Part shown: positions 56,854 to 64,000 of the stretch, in pieces | Layout: each line of letters opens with the position of its first letter | Numbering within the stretch: the stretch's first letter is position 1 | Source: Kitasatospora purpeofusca | GTDB lineage: Bacteria > Actinomycetota > Actinomycetes > Streptomycetales > Streptomycetaceae | Direction of reading: 5' to 3' | NCBI RefSeq assembly: GCF_000718025.1 | Contig: NZ_JODS01000002.1 | Span: 310,001-374,000, forward strand | Length of the DNA: 64,000 nt | The notes under the pieces: generated by a model | Told to the model about the DNA's origin: nothing | Databases searched by the model: none | Seen by the model: only the letters and a program-made list of their open reading frames with translations | Translations under genes and position numbers: made by a program

Positions 56854-57417
56854 CTACCGCTCCGGTACGACGGGCACCAGTCGCTTGACCATCACCCGTT
56901 CCCCGAAGGCCCGTTCGGCCCCCGGTACGCCGCCCCCGACCGACCGGTCCGGCGTGCTCGGCGCGCACGGCGCGTCCGGCTCGTCCGCGTCGGTGAACCC
57001 GTTGCGCCGGTACAGCGCCTCGGCCGGTGCGTTGCCCGCGAGCACGGCGAGCCGCAGCGAGGTGCGGCCCGTCCGCCGGGCCCATGCCTCCACGGCGGCC
57101 AGCAGCCGGTCCCCGGTCCGCCGCCCCCGGGCCTCCGGGCCGACCCAGAGCGAACGCAGCTCGGCCGCCCCGTCCCGCCCGGGCGAGGGAATCCCGCCCG
57201 CCAGCCCGAGCGGCCGCCCGTCCGCCGACACGGCGACGACGTGCACGGCGTCCCGGCGCGCGAACCGGGCGCGCCACTCCTCCTCGCCGCCCGTCGGCCA
57301 GTCCGACAGCCGCACCTTGAAGGCGTGCGGCGCGTCGCGGAGCGCGGCCAGCCGGGCGTCCCGCCACAGCGGCCAGTCGTCCGGGTCGGCGGGGGTGAGG
57401 AAACGCAGATCGATCAC
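56854..57417 (-). CDS. GNAT N-acetyltransferase
   Basis: This 187-residue protein has R-F-L-T-P-A-D, the acetyl-CoA loop L-R-S-L-W-V-G-P-E-A-R-G-R-R-T-G-D-R-L-L and A-V-L-A-G-N-A-P-A-E-A-L-Y-R-R-N-G-F. GTG at 57417 used; the longer frame to 58197 is unlike the family. The final 40 residues are a Pro/Gly-rich tail ending V-M-V-K-R-L. Substrate unknown. Confidence 0.85.
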   Translation of the reverse strand: MIDLRFLTPADPDDWPLWRDARLAALRDAPHAFKVRLSDWPTGGEEEWRARFARRDAVHVVAVSADGRPLGLAGGIPSPGRDGAAELRSLWVGPEARGRRTGDRLLAAVEAWARRTGRTSLRLAVLAGNAPAEALYRRNGFTDADEPDAPCAPSTPDRSVGGGVPGAERAFGERVMVKRLVPVVPER

Positions 57418-57548
57418 GGCCGCAGTCTGCGCCCGCGCGCCGCGGCCCGTCCAGGGTGCCTCTGCGGAGACCGGCGGTCCGGACGGCCAACTGTGCCGGA
57501 GCGGTGACGAATCGGCCTGGTCTCTCCCGGGTGCCGGGCGCCGGACGG

Positions 57549-58166
57549 CTACCCGACGACGGCGGTCGCGCCGGTGGCCTCGGGCGCGCCGGTGGCCTCG
57601 GGTGCCCCGGGCGCGGACCGGCGGCGGGCCTCCCACTCCCGGCGGAGCAGGCCGAACAGCAGGCGGTCGTAGCGGGCCCCGGCGAGCAGGACGGCGTCCC
57701 TGCGGCGCCCCTCCTCCTGGAAGCCGAGCCGGGCGAACGCCCGGGCCGCCCGGGTGTTGCCGCTCCAGGTATCCAGCTCCAGCCGGTGCAGCGGGAACAT
57801 GCCGAACAGGTGGTCCACCAGCAGGCCGAGGGCCTCCGAACCGTAGCCGTGGTCCCAGAACTCCCGTTCGCCGATGAAGATCCCGAGCTCGGCGACGCCT
57901 TCGTACGGGTCCACGTCGCGGTAGTCGACCATGCCGATCGGGCGGCCGCCGGCCTTCTCCTCGACGGTGAGGATGCCGGCCTCGCGCGGGTCGAGGCGCA
58001 GGATCCGGGCGAAGCGGTCGGCCAGTGCCTCGGCGGTGGTCGGGCCGAAGCGCGGGTCGCCGGCCGCCGCCAGCCGCACCACCTCCGGGTCGTTGCGCCA
58101 GCGGAGCTGGTGTTCCGCGTCCTCCGCGCGCAGGGCGCGCAGCCGTACCGCTGTACCTTCGATCAT
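57549..58166 (-). CDS. GNAT N-acetyltransferase (RimJ/L type)
   Basis: This 205-residue enzyme has V-R-L-R-A-L-R-A-E-D-A, E-L-G-I-F-I-G-E-R-E-F-W-D-H-G-Y-G-S-E-A and R-L-E-L-D-T-W-S-G-N-T-R-A-A-R-A-F, the RimJ/RimL-type acetyltransferase features. It is a separate gene 131 bases from the other GNAT, same direction. The C-terminus carries P-E-A-T-G-A repeats. Confidence 0.9.
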   Translation of the reverse strand: MIEGTAVRLRALRAEDAEHQLRWRNDPEVVRLAAAGDPRFGPTTAEALADRFARILRLDPREAGILTVEEKAGGRPIGMVDYRDVDPYEGVAELGIFIGEREFWDHGYGSEALGLLVDHLFGMFPLHRLELDTWSGNTRAARAFARLGFQEEGRRRDAVLLAGARYDRLLFGLLRREWEARRRSAPGAPEATGAPEATGATAVVG

Positions 58167-58245
58167 GGTCGGATGGTAGGCCGCGCACCGCGCTCACGGC
58201 ACCTGCTTTCCGGGCCGCGAGGGTCCGCCGGTCGCAAGGTGCCCG

Positions 58246-58743
58246 TCAGCCGACGGTGACCCGGACCTCCTTGCTGGCCAGCGTCCGGCAGGAGGCCGGG
58301 TTCTGCACCTCCTTGCAGCTCGCGAAGTCGACATACCGCCAAGTGAGGGTGGTGCTCCCGGCGGCGGTGGCGGTCCAGCTCTGGCGGACGGTGTGGCCGC
58401 AGCCGGCGGTGTTCGGCGCGCAGGTGCTCTGCTTGCTGTCGGCGTCCCGGCGCAGCGGGCCGGTGTCGCCCGGGTCGACGAGCCGCCAGCCGTGCGGCAG
58501 CGGCGCGACCCGCACGTCCATGCCGAACGTCCGGCCGACGGCGAGGTGCACGTCGCTCGGCTCGAAGGCGGGCTGCTTGCCGCCGGCCACCGCCTCCGCG
58601 TCGAGGTCGGCGGGCAGGGCCAGCAGCGCGGCGGGGGGTCCGCCGCCGGAGCCGCCCGAGCCGCCGGACGAGCACCCGCTCAGCGCCGCCAGCCCGGTGG
58701 CGAGGACGGCGGCTACGGCGGTGGGGACCGTTCGAACCCTCAT
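58246..58743 (-). CDS. Cys-rich lipoprotein, last gene of the papain-like operon
   Basis: This 165-residue protein has a lipoprotein signal (A-T-G-L-A-A-L-S-G-C, Cys24), a Ser/Gly spacer and a domain with five further Cys (S-T-C-A-P-N-T-A-G-C-G-H, F-A-S-C-K-E-V, A-S-C-R-T-L). The region S-W-T-A-T-A-A-G-S-T-T-L-T-W-R-Y-V-D-F looks like an Ig-like beta strand pair, resembling inhibitor-type proteins. Its ATG overlaps the upstream stop (ATGA). A surface-bound immunity or inhibitor role against the papain-fold protein is inferred from position only. Confidence 0.75.
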   Translation of the reverse strand: MRVRTVPTAVAAVLATGLAALSGCSSGGSGGSGGGPPAALLALPADLDAEAVAGGKQPAFEPSDVHLAVGRTFGMDVRVAPLPHGWRLVDPGDTGPLRRDADSKQSTCAPNTAGCGHTVRQSWTATAAGSTTLTWRYVDFASCKEVQNPASCRTLASKEVRVTVG

Positions 58744-59129
58744 GCCGCACCGCCCGCCCGGGCGTCCCGGCGCAGTTCGAGCAGCGCGGCGACCTCGGCC
58801 AGCCAGCGCGCGAACAGGTGCTCGCGCCCCACGTCCGCCCCGGTCGCCGCCGCGGCCTGCAGCCAGCTGCGGACGAGCGCCGTGCCGGACTCGCCGATCA
58901 CCGGCTCGGGCAGCGCGAGCGCGGCCGCGAAGCCGCCCGCCCGCACGTGCCGGGCCAGGAAGCCCAGGGGGTACGGGCCGATGCCCGCGGCCTCGGCGCG
59001 GTGCGCGGCGGCGATGGCCGCCTCGGTGAACAGGGCCTGGCGCGGCCCGCCGGCCAGCAGCAGACCGCGGGTGACGGCGGCGGGCACGTCGAGGTCCGCC
59101 AGCTCGGCATCGGACCGGACGGTGGTCAT
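58740..59129 (-). CDS. Hypothetical 129-residue protein of the papain-like operon
   Basis: This is a soluble, helical, Ala/Leu-rich protein without signal, Cys or obvious motif; F-A-R-W-L-A-E-V-A-A-L-L-E-L-R-R is an amphipathic helix near the C-terminus. Both ends overlap neighbours by 4 bases, so it is made in step with the WXG/papain protein. It could be a dedicated chaperone or an immunity protein. Not recognised. Confidence 0.75.
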   Translation of the reverse strand: MTTVRSDAELADLDVPAAVTRGLLLAGGPRQALFTEAAIAAAHRAEAAGIGPYPLGFLARHVRAGGFAAALALPEPVIGESGTALVRSWLQAAAATGADVGREHLFARWLAEVAALLELRRDARAGGAA

Positions 59130-60685
59130 TTCGGCAGCTCCAGGGCGGTCGACTGGTTGAGCGGGTGGTCGCCGGGGGTGAGTCCGCCGAGCTGGCTGTT
59201 GACGAACTGCTCCTCCGTCACCCAGGAGGTGAAGCCCCACGGGTTGTAGATCTGGAGCTTGTCGCCGTCCCGGCCGATGATCATCATCTGGTGGCCGGAG
59301 TCCTCGTTGCGCACGGTGATCGGCACCGGCAGGCCCTCGTCGACGGACTTCTCGATCCGGGTCACCGCGGCGCGCCGGTCCTCGTCGCTCTTCAGCTCGA
59401 CGTGCTCGTAGTCGGCCCCGGTGGCCCGGCCGAGGTCCTTGTCGGCCAGGTAGGTCTGGGCCGTGGCGCCGAGCCCGGCGTCCACCTGCGGGTAGACCTT
59501 CTTGTTGCCGTCGGCCCGCTGGCCGTCCTTGTACTCGCCGAGGTAGGCGTCCTGGAGGCGCTGCCCGAAGTTCTCCGGCGAGTCGGCGCCGGGGGTGTCG
59601 GGTGTGCCGCCGGTGGTCAGCTGGAACATCAGCAGCGGGTCCAGCTTGGCCTGCGCGATGACGGTGGAGGCGGCGACGCAGTCGCTGACGTTGCGCTGCG
59701 AGTAGACGCCGTAGCCGTCGATGCTGACCGGCTGCCCCTGGTAGGTGACGTCGAGGTTGTCGGAGGACTCGCGCCGGGTGTCGTCGGTGGAGGTGGCCGG
59801 TACGAGGTGCTGGGCCAGCCAGGCCGGGTCGTCGCCGTGCGGGTGGATCTGCGCGTCGAACCGCTGGATGTCCGCCACCGAGTGCCCGGCCGCCAGCGCC
59901 TTCCACAGGTAGGCGGACTCCTCGGGGGACTTGGCGCCGGAGAGCAGCGCGCGGAACGCCGCCTGGTCGGCGCCGGTCATCACCCCGAGCACCTGGTTCG
60001 CCCGGTCGAGCTGGTTGGGGGTGAGGATGTAGTCGCCGTCCTCGCCCGCGCCGGGGTTCTTCTCGGTGGCCAGCACCACCGCCGCCAGCGGGTCGATCGA
60101 ACCGTCACCGGCCCGCGCCGCGCGGGCCTTGGCGGCGAGCTGGTTGAGCTTGCCGGCGGTGCCGGTGCCGCAGCTCTCGGCCCGCCGCGCGGCGGCCAGC
60201 CGGGCGTCGACGCCGGCCAGCGCCGTCTCGCGGGCGCCCTGGTCGAAGCCGGTCGGGTCGTGCCGGGCGCGTTCGCCGGCGTCGTGCAGCTGCTGGCGGC
60301 CCTGGGCGTCGGTGGACTTCGCCCACTGCAGGTCGTTGGCCCAGGCGTCGAGCACCTTGGCGGCCTCGGCGAGGGTGTCCTTGGAGGTCGTGGTCTCCGC
60401 CGACATCGCGTGCACAGCCTGGGTCGCGTGCTCGGCGACCGAGCCCGTCCACACCGAGGGCAGCTGGTTGGCCGCCACCCCGGACAGGTCGGTGGTGGCC
60501 TTGGCGAAGGAGGCCGCCGCCTTCGAGTAGTCCTGCGCCCGGGCGCGGACCGCCGCCGGGTCGCCGACCGGCTCCGGGACGGCGAGCGCCTCCTCGATGC
60601 CCTGCACCAGGTGCAGGTTCGGCAGCATGAACGTGAACTGCTCGATGCTGTGCCGCGCGTGCTCCAGATCCTTGACCTTGCTCAC
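59126..60685 (-). CDS. WXG-type helical domain fused to papain-fold cysteine peptidase domain
   Basis: This is a 519-residue protein. Residues 1-190 are helical with a W-T-G (79-81) WXG motif, as in type VII secretion substrates. Residues 195-290 are a helical linker. Residues 310-510 are a papain-like fold: Gln330 and Cys336 are six apart as in papain (Q19/C25), His465 lies in S-G-H-Q-M-M-I-I-G and Asn481 in Y-N-P-W-G. No signal peptide is present, consistent with export by an ESX-like system. It overlaps the EspC-like gene upstream and a small gene downstream. It may be an extracellular protease, effector or toxin. Confidence 0.8.
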   Translation of the reverse strand: MSKVKDLEHARHSIEQFTFMLPNLHLVQGIEEALAVPEPVGDPAAVRARAQDYSKAAASFAKATTDLSGVAANQLPSVWTGSVAEHATQAVHAMSAETTTSKDTLAEAAKVLDAWANDLQWAKSTDAQGRQQLHDAGERARHDPTGFDQGARETALAGVDARLAAARRAESCGTGTAGKLNQLAAKARAARAGDGSIDPLAAVVLATEKNPGAGEDGDYILTPNQLDRANQVLGVMTGADQAAFRALLSGAKSPEESAYLWKALAAGHSVADIQRFDAQIHPHGDDPAWLAQHLVPATSTDDTRRESSDNLDVTYQGQPVSIDGYGVYSQRNVSDCVAASTVIAQAKLDPLLMFQLTTGGTPDTPGADSPENFGQRLQDAYLGEYKDGQRADGNKKVYPQVDAGLGATAQTYLADKDLGRATGADYEHVELKSDEDRRAAVTRIEKSVDEGLPVPITVRNEDSGHQMMIIGRDGDKLQIYNPWGFTSWVTEEQFVNSQLGGLTPGDHPLNQSTALELPK

Positions 60686-61062
60686 CGGCCGCCGCCGGCG
60701 GGCACCAGGCCGGAGGCGACGGCGTGCTCGGTGTTGCGGTAGTTCGCCGTGGTGGTGGCCATCTTCTGGGACAGCTCCTCCAGCGCGCGCTGGGTCACGC
60801 CGATCTCCTTCGACCAGGCGCTGTCGAAGGAGGACCAGGCGCGGTCCACGCCGAACTCGCCGAAGGCGGTGGACGCGTAGCAGACCGAGCCCGCGTACGC
60901 GGTCTTGGCCTCGGCGATGTCGGTCGCCGTCCGGCCCAGCTGCTCGGCGACGCCGTTCAGGCCCGCCACATTGACGCGGTATCCGTCCGGGCCGGCCGAT
61001 CCGCCCGGCCCGGAGCCGTTGACGGTGCCGCCGGCGGCGCCGGGCACTGTTCCGTCGCTCAT
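60682..61062 (-). CDS. EspC/WXG100-like protein
   Basis: This 126-residue protein has a 25-residue Gly-rich leader, then a helical hairpin: V-A-G-L-N-G-V-A-E-Q-L-G, Trp76 and Trp83 near the turn, and a C-terminal Y-R-N-T-E (108-112) that fits the YxxxD/E secretion signal of ESX substrates. Such small proteins travel with, or help export, the larger partner. First gene of a four-gene operon, overlapping the papain-like gene by 4 bases. Confidence 0.78.
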   Translation of the reverse strand: MSDGTVPGAAGGTVNGSGPGGSAGPDGYRVNVAGLNGVAEQLGRTATDIAEAKTAYAGSVCYASTAFGEFGVDRAWSSFDSAWSKEIGVTQRALEELSQKMATTTANYRNTEHAVASGLVPAGGGR

Positions 61063-61304
61063 GTTCGTCGTTCCCCCCGTGCTGCGGGCCGTCCGCCGGC
61101 CCGGGTCGGTCGGCGCCGCAGTGGTCCGCGCGGCAGCCGAGCGGCGAGCCTAGCGCCTGCCGTCGGCCGGGGGCCGCGCGCGTCCGGCCGCCCGCCCCGG
61201 CCGCGCGATTTCTTCACGCGGGGAGCGCGCGGGCTCCGCTTCGGGCCGTCCGTCCTTGGGACGCTCTTGGGGTTCGGCGTCCGGGCGGACCGAGTCGGCA
61301 GGGG

Positions 61305-62378
61305 TCAGCCGACGAGGTCGCGCCGCATTCGGTCGAGGATCAGGCCCGCGCCGGTGTAACCGATGCCGAGCATCCAGAGGTTGTCGTCGACCTGGTGGAC
61401 CCTGCCGTTGCGCACGGCGTCGAGCCCGTTCCACAGGGTGCCGCCGACGATCCTGGCGTGGTCGGACTTCGCCGGGTCGCCGTAGACCGAGTAGAAGATG
61501 ACGTCGGCCGCGGCCTGGTCGACCTGCTCGGGGCTGATCTCCAGCGCGAAGCCGGACTTGTTCTGGTTGGCCGGGCGGCCGAGGCCGAGGTCGGTGAGGA
61601 TCGAGCCGACGAAGGTGTCGTTGAGGTACAGGCGGGTCGGCGCCCCGGCGACGAAGCGGGCCATCCCGACCTTGAGCGCCGCCGCTTTCTCCGGCCCGCC
61701 GAGCGCCGCGACCAGCTCGGCGGCCTTCGCCCGGTACGCCTGCTCGGCGGCCGCCGCCTCCGGCTGACGCCCCAGCGCCTCGGCGTGCAGCCGGACGTTC
61801 TCCTTCCAGGCCGGGCCGGTGGTCCTGCTCAGCACCGTCGGCGCGATCTTGGACAGCTCGTCGTAGCGCTTGTCGTCGCGGACCTGGCTGCCGAGGACGA
61901 GGTCGGGGCGGAGTCCGGCGATCACCTCCGGCTGGGGCGAGCCGATGACGCCCACGGCCTTGACGCCGGTGAGGCGTTCGGCGGGCAGGTAGGCGGAGAG
62001 CGGCGCGCCGGCGGCGACGGTGGTGGCGCCGACCGGGGTGACGCCCAGGGTGACGGCGGAGTCGAGGGCGTCGGTGTCCAGGACGACCACCCGGGCGGCC
62101 CGCGGCGGGACGGTGCTCTCGCCGCGGGCGTGCCGCACCACGCGAGGGGTTCCCGTCGCGCCGGTGGTTCCCGTCGTACCGCCGGTGGTTCCCGAAGTGC
62201 CGGTCGCTCCCGTCGGGCCCGACCCGTCGGCCGCGGCCGGGCCGTCGGACCCGCAGGCGGTGAGCGCCGCGCCGGCGGCCAGCCCGGCGGCCAGCGCGAA
62301 CAGCCCGCGACGGGTCGGGGCGAGGCGGGCGGGGGCGGGGCCGGGGAGCGAACGGCGGTGGGCGGGGGCGTCGGGCAT
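61305..62378 (-). CDS. Orphan FecB-type iron-siderophore-binding lipoprotein
   Basis: This 357-residue binding protein has an R-R-G-L-F-A-L-A signal with lipobox L-T-A-C (possibly Tat-exported), a Gly/Thr spacer and the class III fold (A-A-R-V-V-V-L-D-T-D-A-L-D, L-R-P-D-L-V-L-G-S-Q-V, A-L-E-I-S-P-E-Q-V). It is clearly related to the FecB of the siderophore locus (shared F-V-A-G-x-P-T-R-L-Y). It has no permease or ATPase beside it and no iron box in its leader. It may feed the importer at 51.4-54.4 kb. GGAG lies about eight bases before the ATG. Confidence 0.9.
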   Translation of the reverse strand: MPDAPAHRRSLPGPAPARLAPTRRGLFALAAGLAAGAALTACGSDGPAAADGSGPTGATGTSGTTGGTTGTTGATGTPRVVRHARGESTVPPRAARVVVLDTDALDSAVTLGVTPVGATTVAAGAPLSAYLPAERLTGVKAVGVIGSPQPEVIAGLRPDLVLGSQVRDDKRYDELSKIAPTVLSRTTGPAWKENVRLHAEALGRQPEAAAAEQAYRAKAAELVAALGGPEKAAALKVGMARFVAGAPTRLYLNDTFVGSILTDLGLGRPANQNKSGFALEISPEQVDQAAADVIFYSVYGDPAKSDHARIVGGTLWNGLDAVRNGRVHQVDDNLWMLGIGYTGAGLILDRMRRDLVG

Positions 62379-62458
62379 CGGGCGACTCCGTTCGGGCGGC
62401 AGACGGCGAGGCGGCTGATCCCTGCCCGGTGGCACGGATCGTTACGCCTGCGCGACCG

Positions 62459-63247
62459 TCAGTCGCCCTCCCGGTGCTCCAGGCGCTGCCGCAGCAGTTC
62501 GTCGTACTCGGCGTGCACCCGGCGGTCCATGGCCAGGGCGAACTGGGCGTCGGTGACCGTACGGGCGAGCGGGCGGATCCGCAGGATCTGCTCCGTCAGC
62601 CGGGCGGCCTCGCCGGGCGGCAGCGGGGTCTCGGCGGACAGTGCGCCGAGCACGTGCTCGCGCACCAGGGCGGTGAAGATCTCGGCTATCGCCGCCACGT
62701 GCTCCTGGGTCCGCCGGCTCGCCGCCAGTACCACCGACAGCGGTACGCCCTCCGCCACCAGCGCCGTGGTGGCGTCCATCAGCCGGCGGCTGACGTGGGT
62801 GATCCCGTCCTCCTCGACCGTGATGAAGCCCTGGTCGATGGACTCGGCGGTGTTCTCCTCGGTGAGCTGGTCGCCGAAGGCCGTCTTCAGCTCGTCCCAG
62901 TCGAGATGGACCGCGGTCTCGTCGGACCAGGGCGCGACGAGCGCCGCCTCCAGGCCGATGAGGTCGGCGACGTCCCGCCCGCTCTCGCCGGCACGGATCA
63001 GTTCGGTGATGCCGCCGAGGGTGTGGCCGCGTTCCAGCAACTCGGCGATCATCCGCAGCCGGGACAGGTGGGACTCCCCGTACCAGGCGATCCGTCCCTC
63101 CCTGCGGGGCGGCTGGAGCAGCTTCCGCTCGCGGTAGAAGCGCAGGGTGCGGGTGGTGATCCCGGCCGCTTCGGCCAGCTCCTCCACCCGGAACTCGCGT
63201 TGTCCGACCTCGGGGGCGGCTTCGACCTTGTCCACGGCGCTCAGCAT
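62459..63247 (-). CDS. MerR-family transcriptional regulator
   Basis: This 262-residue regulator has an N-terminal MerR helix-turn-helix (F-R-V-E-E-L-A-E-A-A-G-I-T-T-R-T-L-R-F-Y-R-E-R-K-L-L read in family order), then coiled-coil-like helices and a long C-terminal effector domain without metal Cys. It is divergent from a flavin monooxygenase across a 34-bp inverted repeat, as in substrate-induced monooxygenase systems. It probably activates the monooxygenase when its substrate is present. Confidence 0.92.
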   Translation of the reverse strand: MLSAVDKVEAAPEVGQREFRVEELAEAAGITTRTLRFYRERKLLQPPRREGRIAWYGESHLSRLRMIAELLERGHTLGGITELIRAGESGRDVADLIGLEAALVAPWSDETAVHLDWDELKTAFGDQLTEENTAESIDQGFITVEEDGITHVSRRLMDATTALVAEGVPLSVVLAASRRTQEHVAAIAEIFTALVREHVLGALSAETPLPPGEAARLTEQILRIRPLARTVTDAQFALAMDRRVHAEYDELLRQRLEHREGD

Positions 63248-63313
63248 AGGGCGGGCGCTGCTCCGATCGGAGCGGTCGGGCTTCTTCCATCAAGTGTCAA
63301 CAAGGGCTACCCT

Positions 63314-63347
63314 GCCAACCGTGCCAGTGATTGCTGGCACGGTTGGC
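63314..63347. promoter_or_regulatory. 34-bp inverted repeat between merR and monooxygenase genes
   Basis: Perfect 14-bp arms GCCAACCGTGCCAG (63314-63327) and its complement (63334-63347) flank TGATTG. It lies 68 bases upstream of the monooxygenase ATG and 67 bases from the merR start, the right place for a shared operator. It could also fold as a leader hairpin. Confidence 0.7.
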
Positions 63348-63415
63348 GTGATCCGCGCCGCGCCGAGCAGCGGCGACGTGCGCCCCACGGTCCCCCACCC
63401 TCAGGAGGACGCCGC

Positions 63416-64000
63416 ATGGCATCCAGCACCAAGCGCCCCCGCCCCCGAGCCGCCGAGGCGTCCGCCCAGGACCGGTCGCGCACCGCGCCCGGGGCCGTGG
63501 AGCCGGGAGCCGTCGAGTCGGAGGCAGCCGACTCGGGAGCCGTCGAGTCGGAGGCAGTCGTGGCCGAGGCCGAAGCCGTCGAGCCGGAAGCGGTCCCGCA
63601 CGTCCGGGTCGCCGTCATCGGCTCCGGCTTCGGCGGCCTCGGCGCCGGCGTCCGGCTGCGCCGCGCCGGCATCACCGACTTCGTCGTCCTGGAGCGCGCC
63701 GACTCGGTCGGCGGCACCTGGCGCGACAACAGCTACCCCGGCTGCGCCTGCGACGTGCCCTCGCACCTCTACTCCTTCTCCTTCGCCCCCAACCCGGACT
63801 GGCCGCGCAGCTTCTCCGGCCAGCCGGACATCCGCGCCTACCTGGAGAAGGTCGCCGACGTCTTCGGCCTCCGCCCCCACCTGCGCTTCAACACCGAGGT
63901 CACCGAAGCCCGTTGGGACGTCGAGCGGACCCGCTGGCAGATCACCACGACGGCCGGCCGCTGGACCGCCGACGCCGTGGTGGCCGCCGCCGGACCGCTC
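63416..64000 (+). CDS. Flavin monooxygenase (Baeyer-Villiger/CzcO type), cut by window end
   Basis: The first 195 codons are present; the rest lies beyond the window. After an Ala/Glu/Val-rich leader of about 60 residues comes the FAD motif V-A-V-I-G-S-G-F-G-G-L-G. Then follow E-R-A-D-S-V-G-G-T-W-R-D-N-S-Y-P-G-C-A-C-D-V-P and L-Y-S-F-S-F, the type I Baeyer-Villiger pattern. AGGAGG is seven bases before the ATG. The leader contains a 23-bp direct repeat. The NADPH domain and the BVMO fingerprint are not in view. Confidence 0.88.
   Translation, partial: MASSTKRPRPRAAEASAQDRSRTAPGAVEPGAVESEAADSGAVESEAVVAEAEAVEPEAVPHVRVAVIGSGFGGLGAGVRLRRAGITDFVVLERADSVGGTWRDNSYPGCACDVPSHLYSFSFAPNPDWPRSFSGQPDIRAYLEKVADVFGLRPHLRFNTEVTEARWDVERTRWQITTTAGRWTADAVVAAAGPL
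63505..63557 (+). repeat. 23-bp direct repeat in monooxygenase leader
   Basis: Two identical 23-bp copies begin at 63505 and 63535 (30-bp period, in frame). They encode repeated G-A-V-E-S-E-A segments ahead of the FAD domain. Confidence 0.85.

Overview
The window is very GC-rich, with strong third-position GC bias, frequent GTG/TTG starts, many 4-base ATGA/GTGA gene overlaps and twin-component/ABC modules. It also carries iron boxes of the actinobacterial IdeR/DmdR type. This points to a Streptomycetaceae chromosome (Streptomyces or Kitasatospora); species cannot be read from the sequence. I see no rRNA, tRNA, CRISPR array, transposase or integrase.

Layout. 0.06-6.8 kb: a glycosyltransferase/class A beta-lactamase pair, a GlsB/YeaQ membrane protein, an aldo/keto reductase with a TetR regulator and a clear palindromic operator, an acetyltransferase/Fe-S protein pair and a methyltransferase. 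6.9-13.4 kb: a NarL-type two-component system, an M20 peptidase with a TTG start, an ArsR-type regulator surrounded by CTTTGCAAAG palindromes, and a peptide deformylase. 13.7-17.7 kb: a compact paaABCDE operon for aerobic phenylacetyl-CoA epoxidation. 17.8-37.6 kb: mixed housekeeping and regulatory genes. These are a flavin monooxygenase, a YbjQ protein, a PTH2-like protein, an ABC exporter divergent from a second two-component system, modABC, a cytochrome P450, an ECF-like sigma factor preceded by a 56-bp perfect palindrome, and a DctA transporter next to a CitA/DcuS-like two-component system.

37.8-55.4 kb is the most coherent specialised region: an NRPS-independent (NIS) siderophore locus. 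dat and ddc (making 1,3-diaminopropane) start behind one iron box. A divergent, mostly overlapping gene train encodes two FecCD permeases, a FecE ATPase, a FecB lipoprotein, an ATP-grasp ligase, two IucA/IucC synthetases, an MFS exporter and a LysA-fold decarboxylase. It starts behind a second box, and a FhuF-type ferric reductase sits behind a third. No N-hydroxylase or N-acetyltransferase is present, so a carboxylate-type product with an ATP-grasp-made extra bond is an attractive inference.

55.4-64 kb: two VOC proteins, two GNAT enzymes, then a tight four-gene operon with an EspC/WXG100-like protein, a WXG-plus-papain-fold protein, a small unknown protein and a lipoprotein. This looks like a type VII-secretion-associated effector cassette. 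The window ends with an orphan FecB-like lipoprotein and a MerR regulator divergent from a truncated Baeyer-Villiger-type monooxygenase across a 34-bp inverted repeat.

All calls come from reading translated sequence by eye. Family names are recognitions of motifs, not search results.
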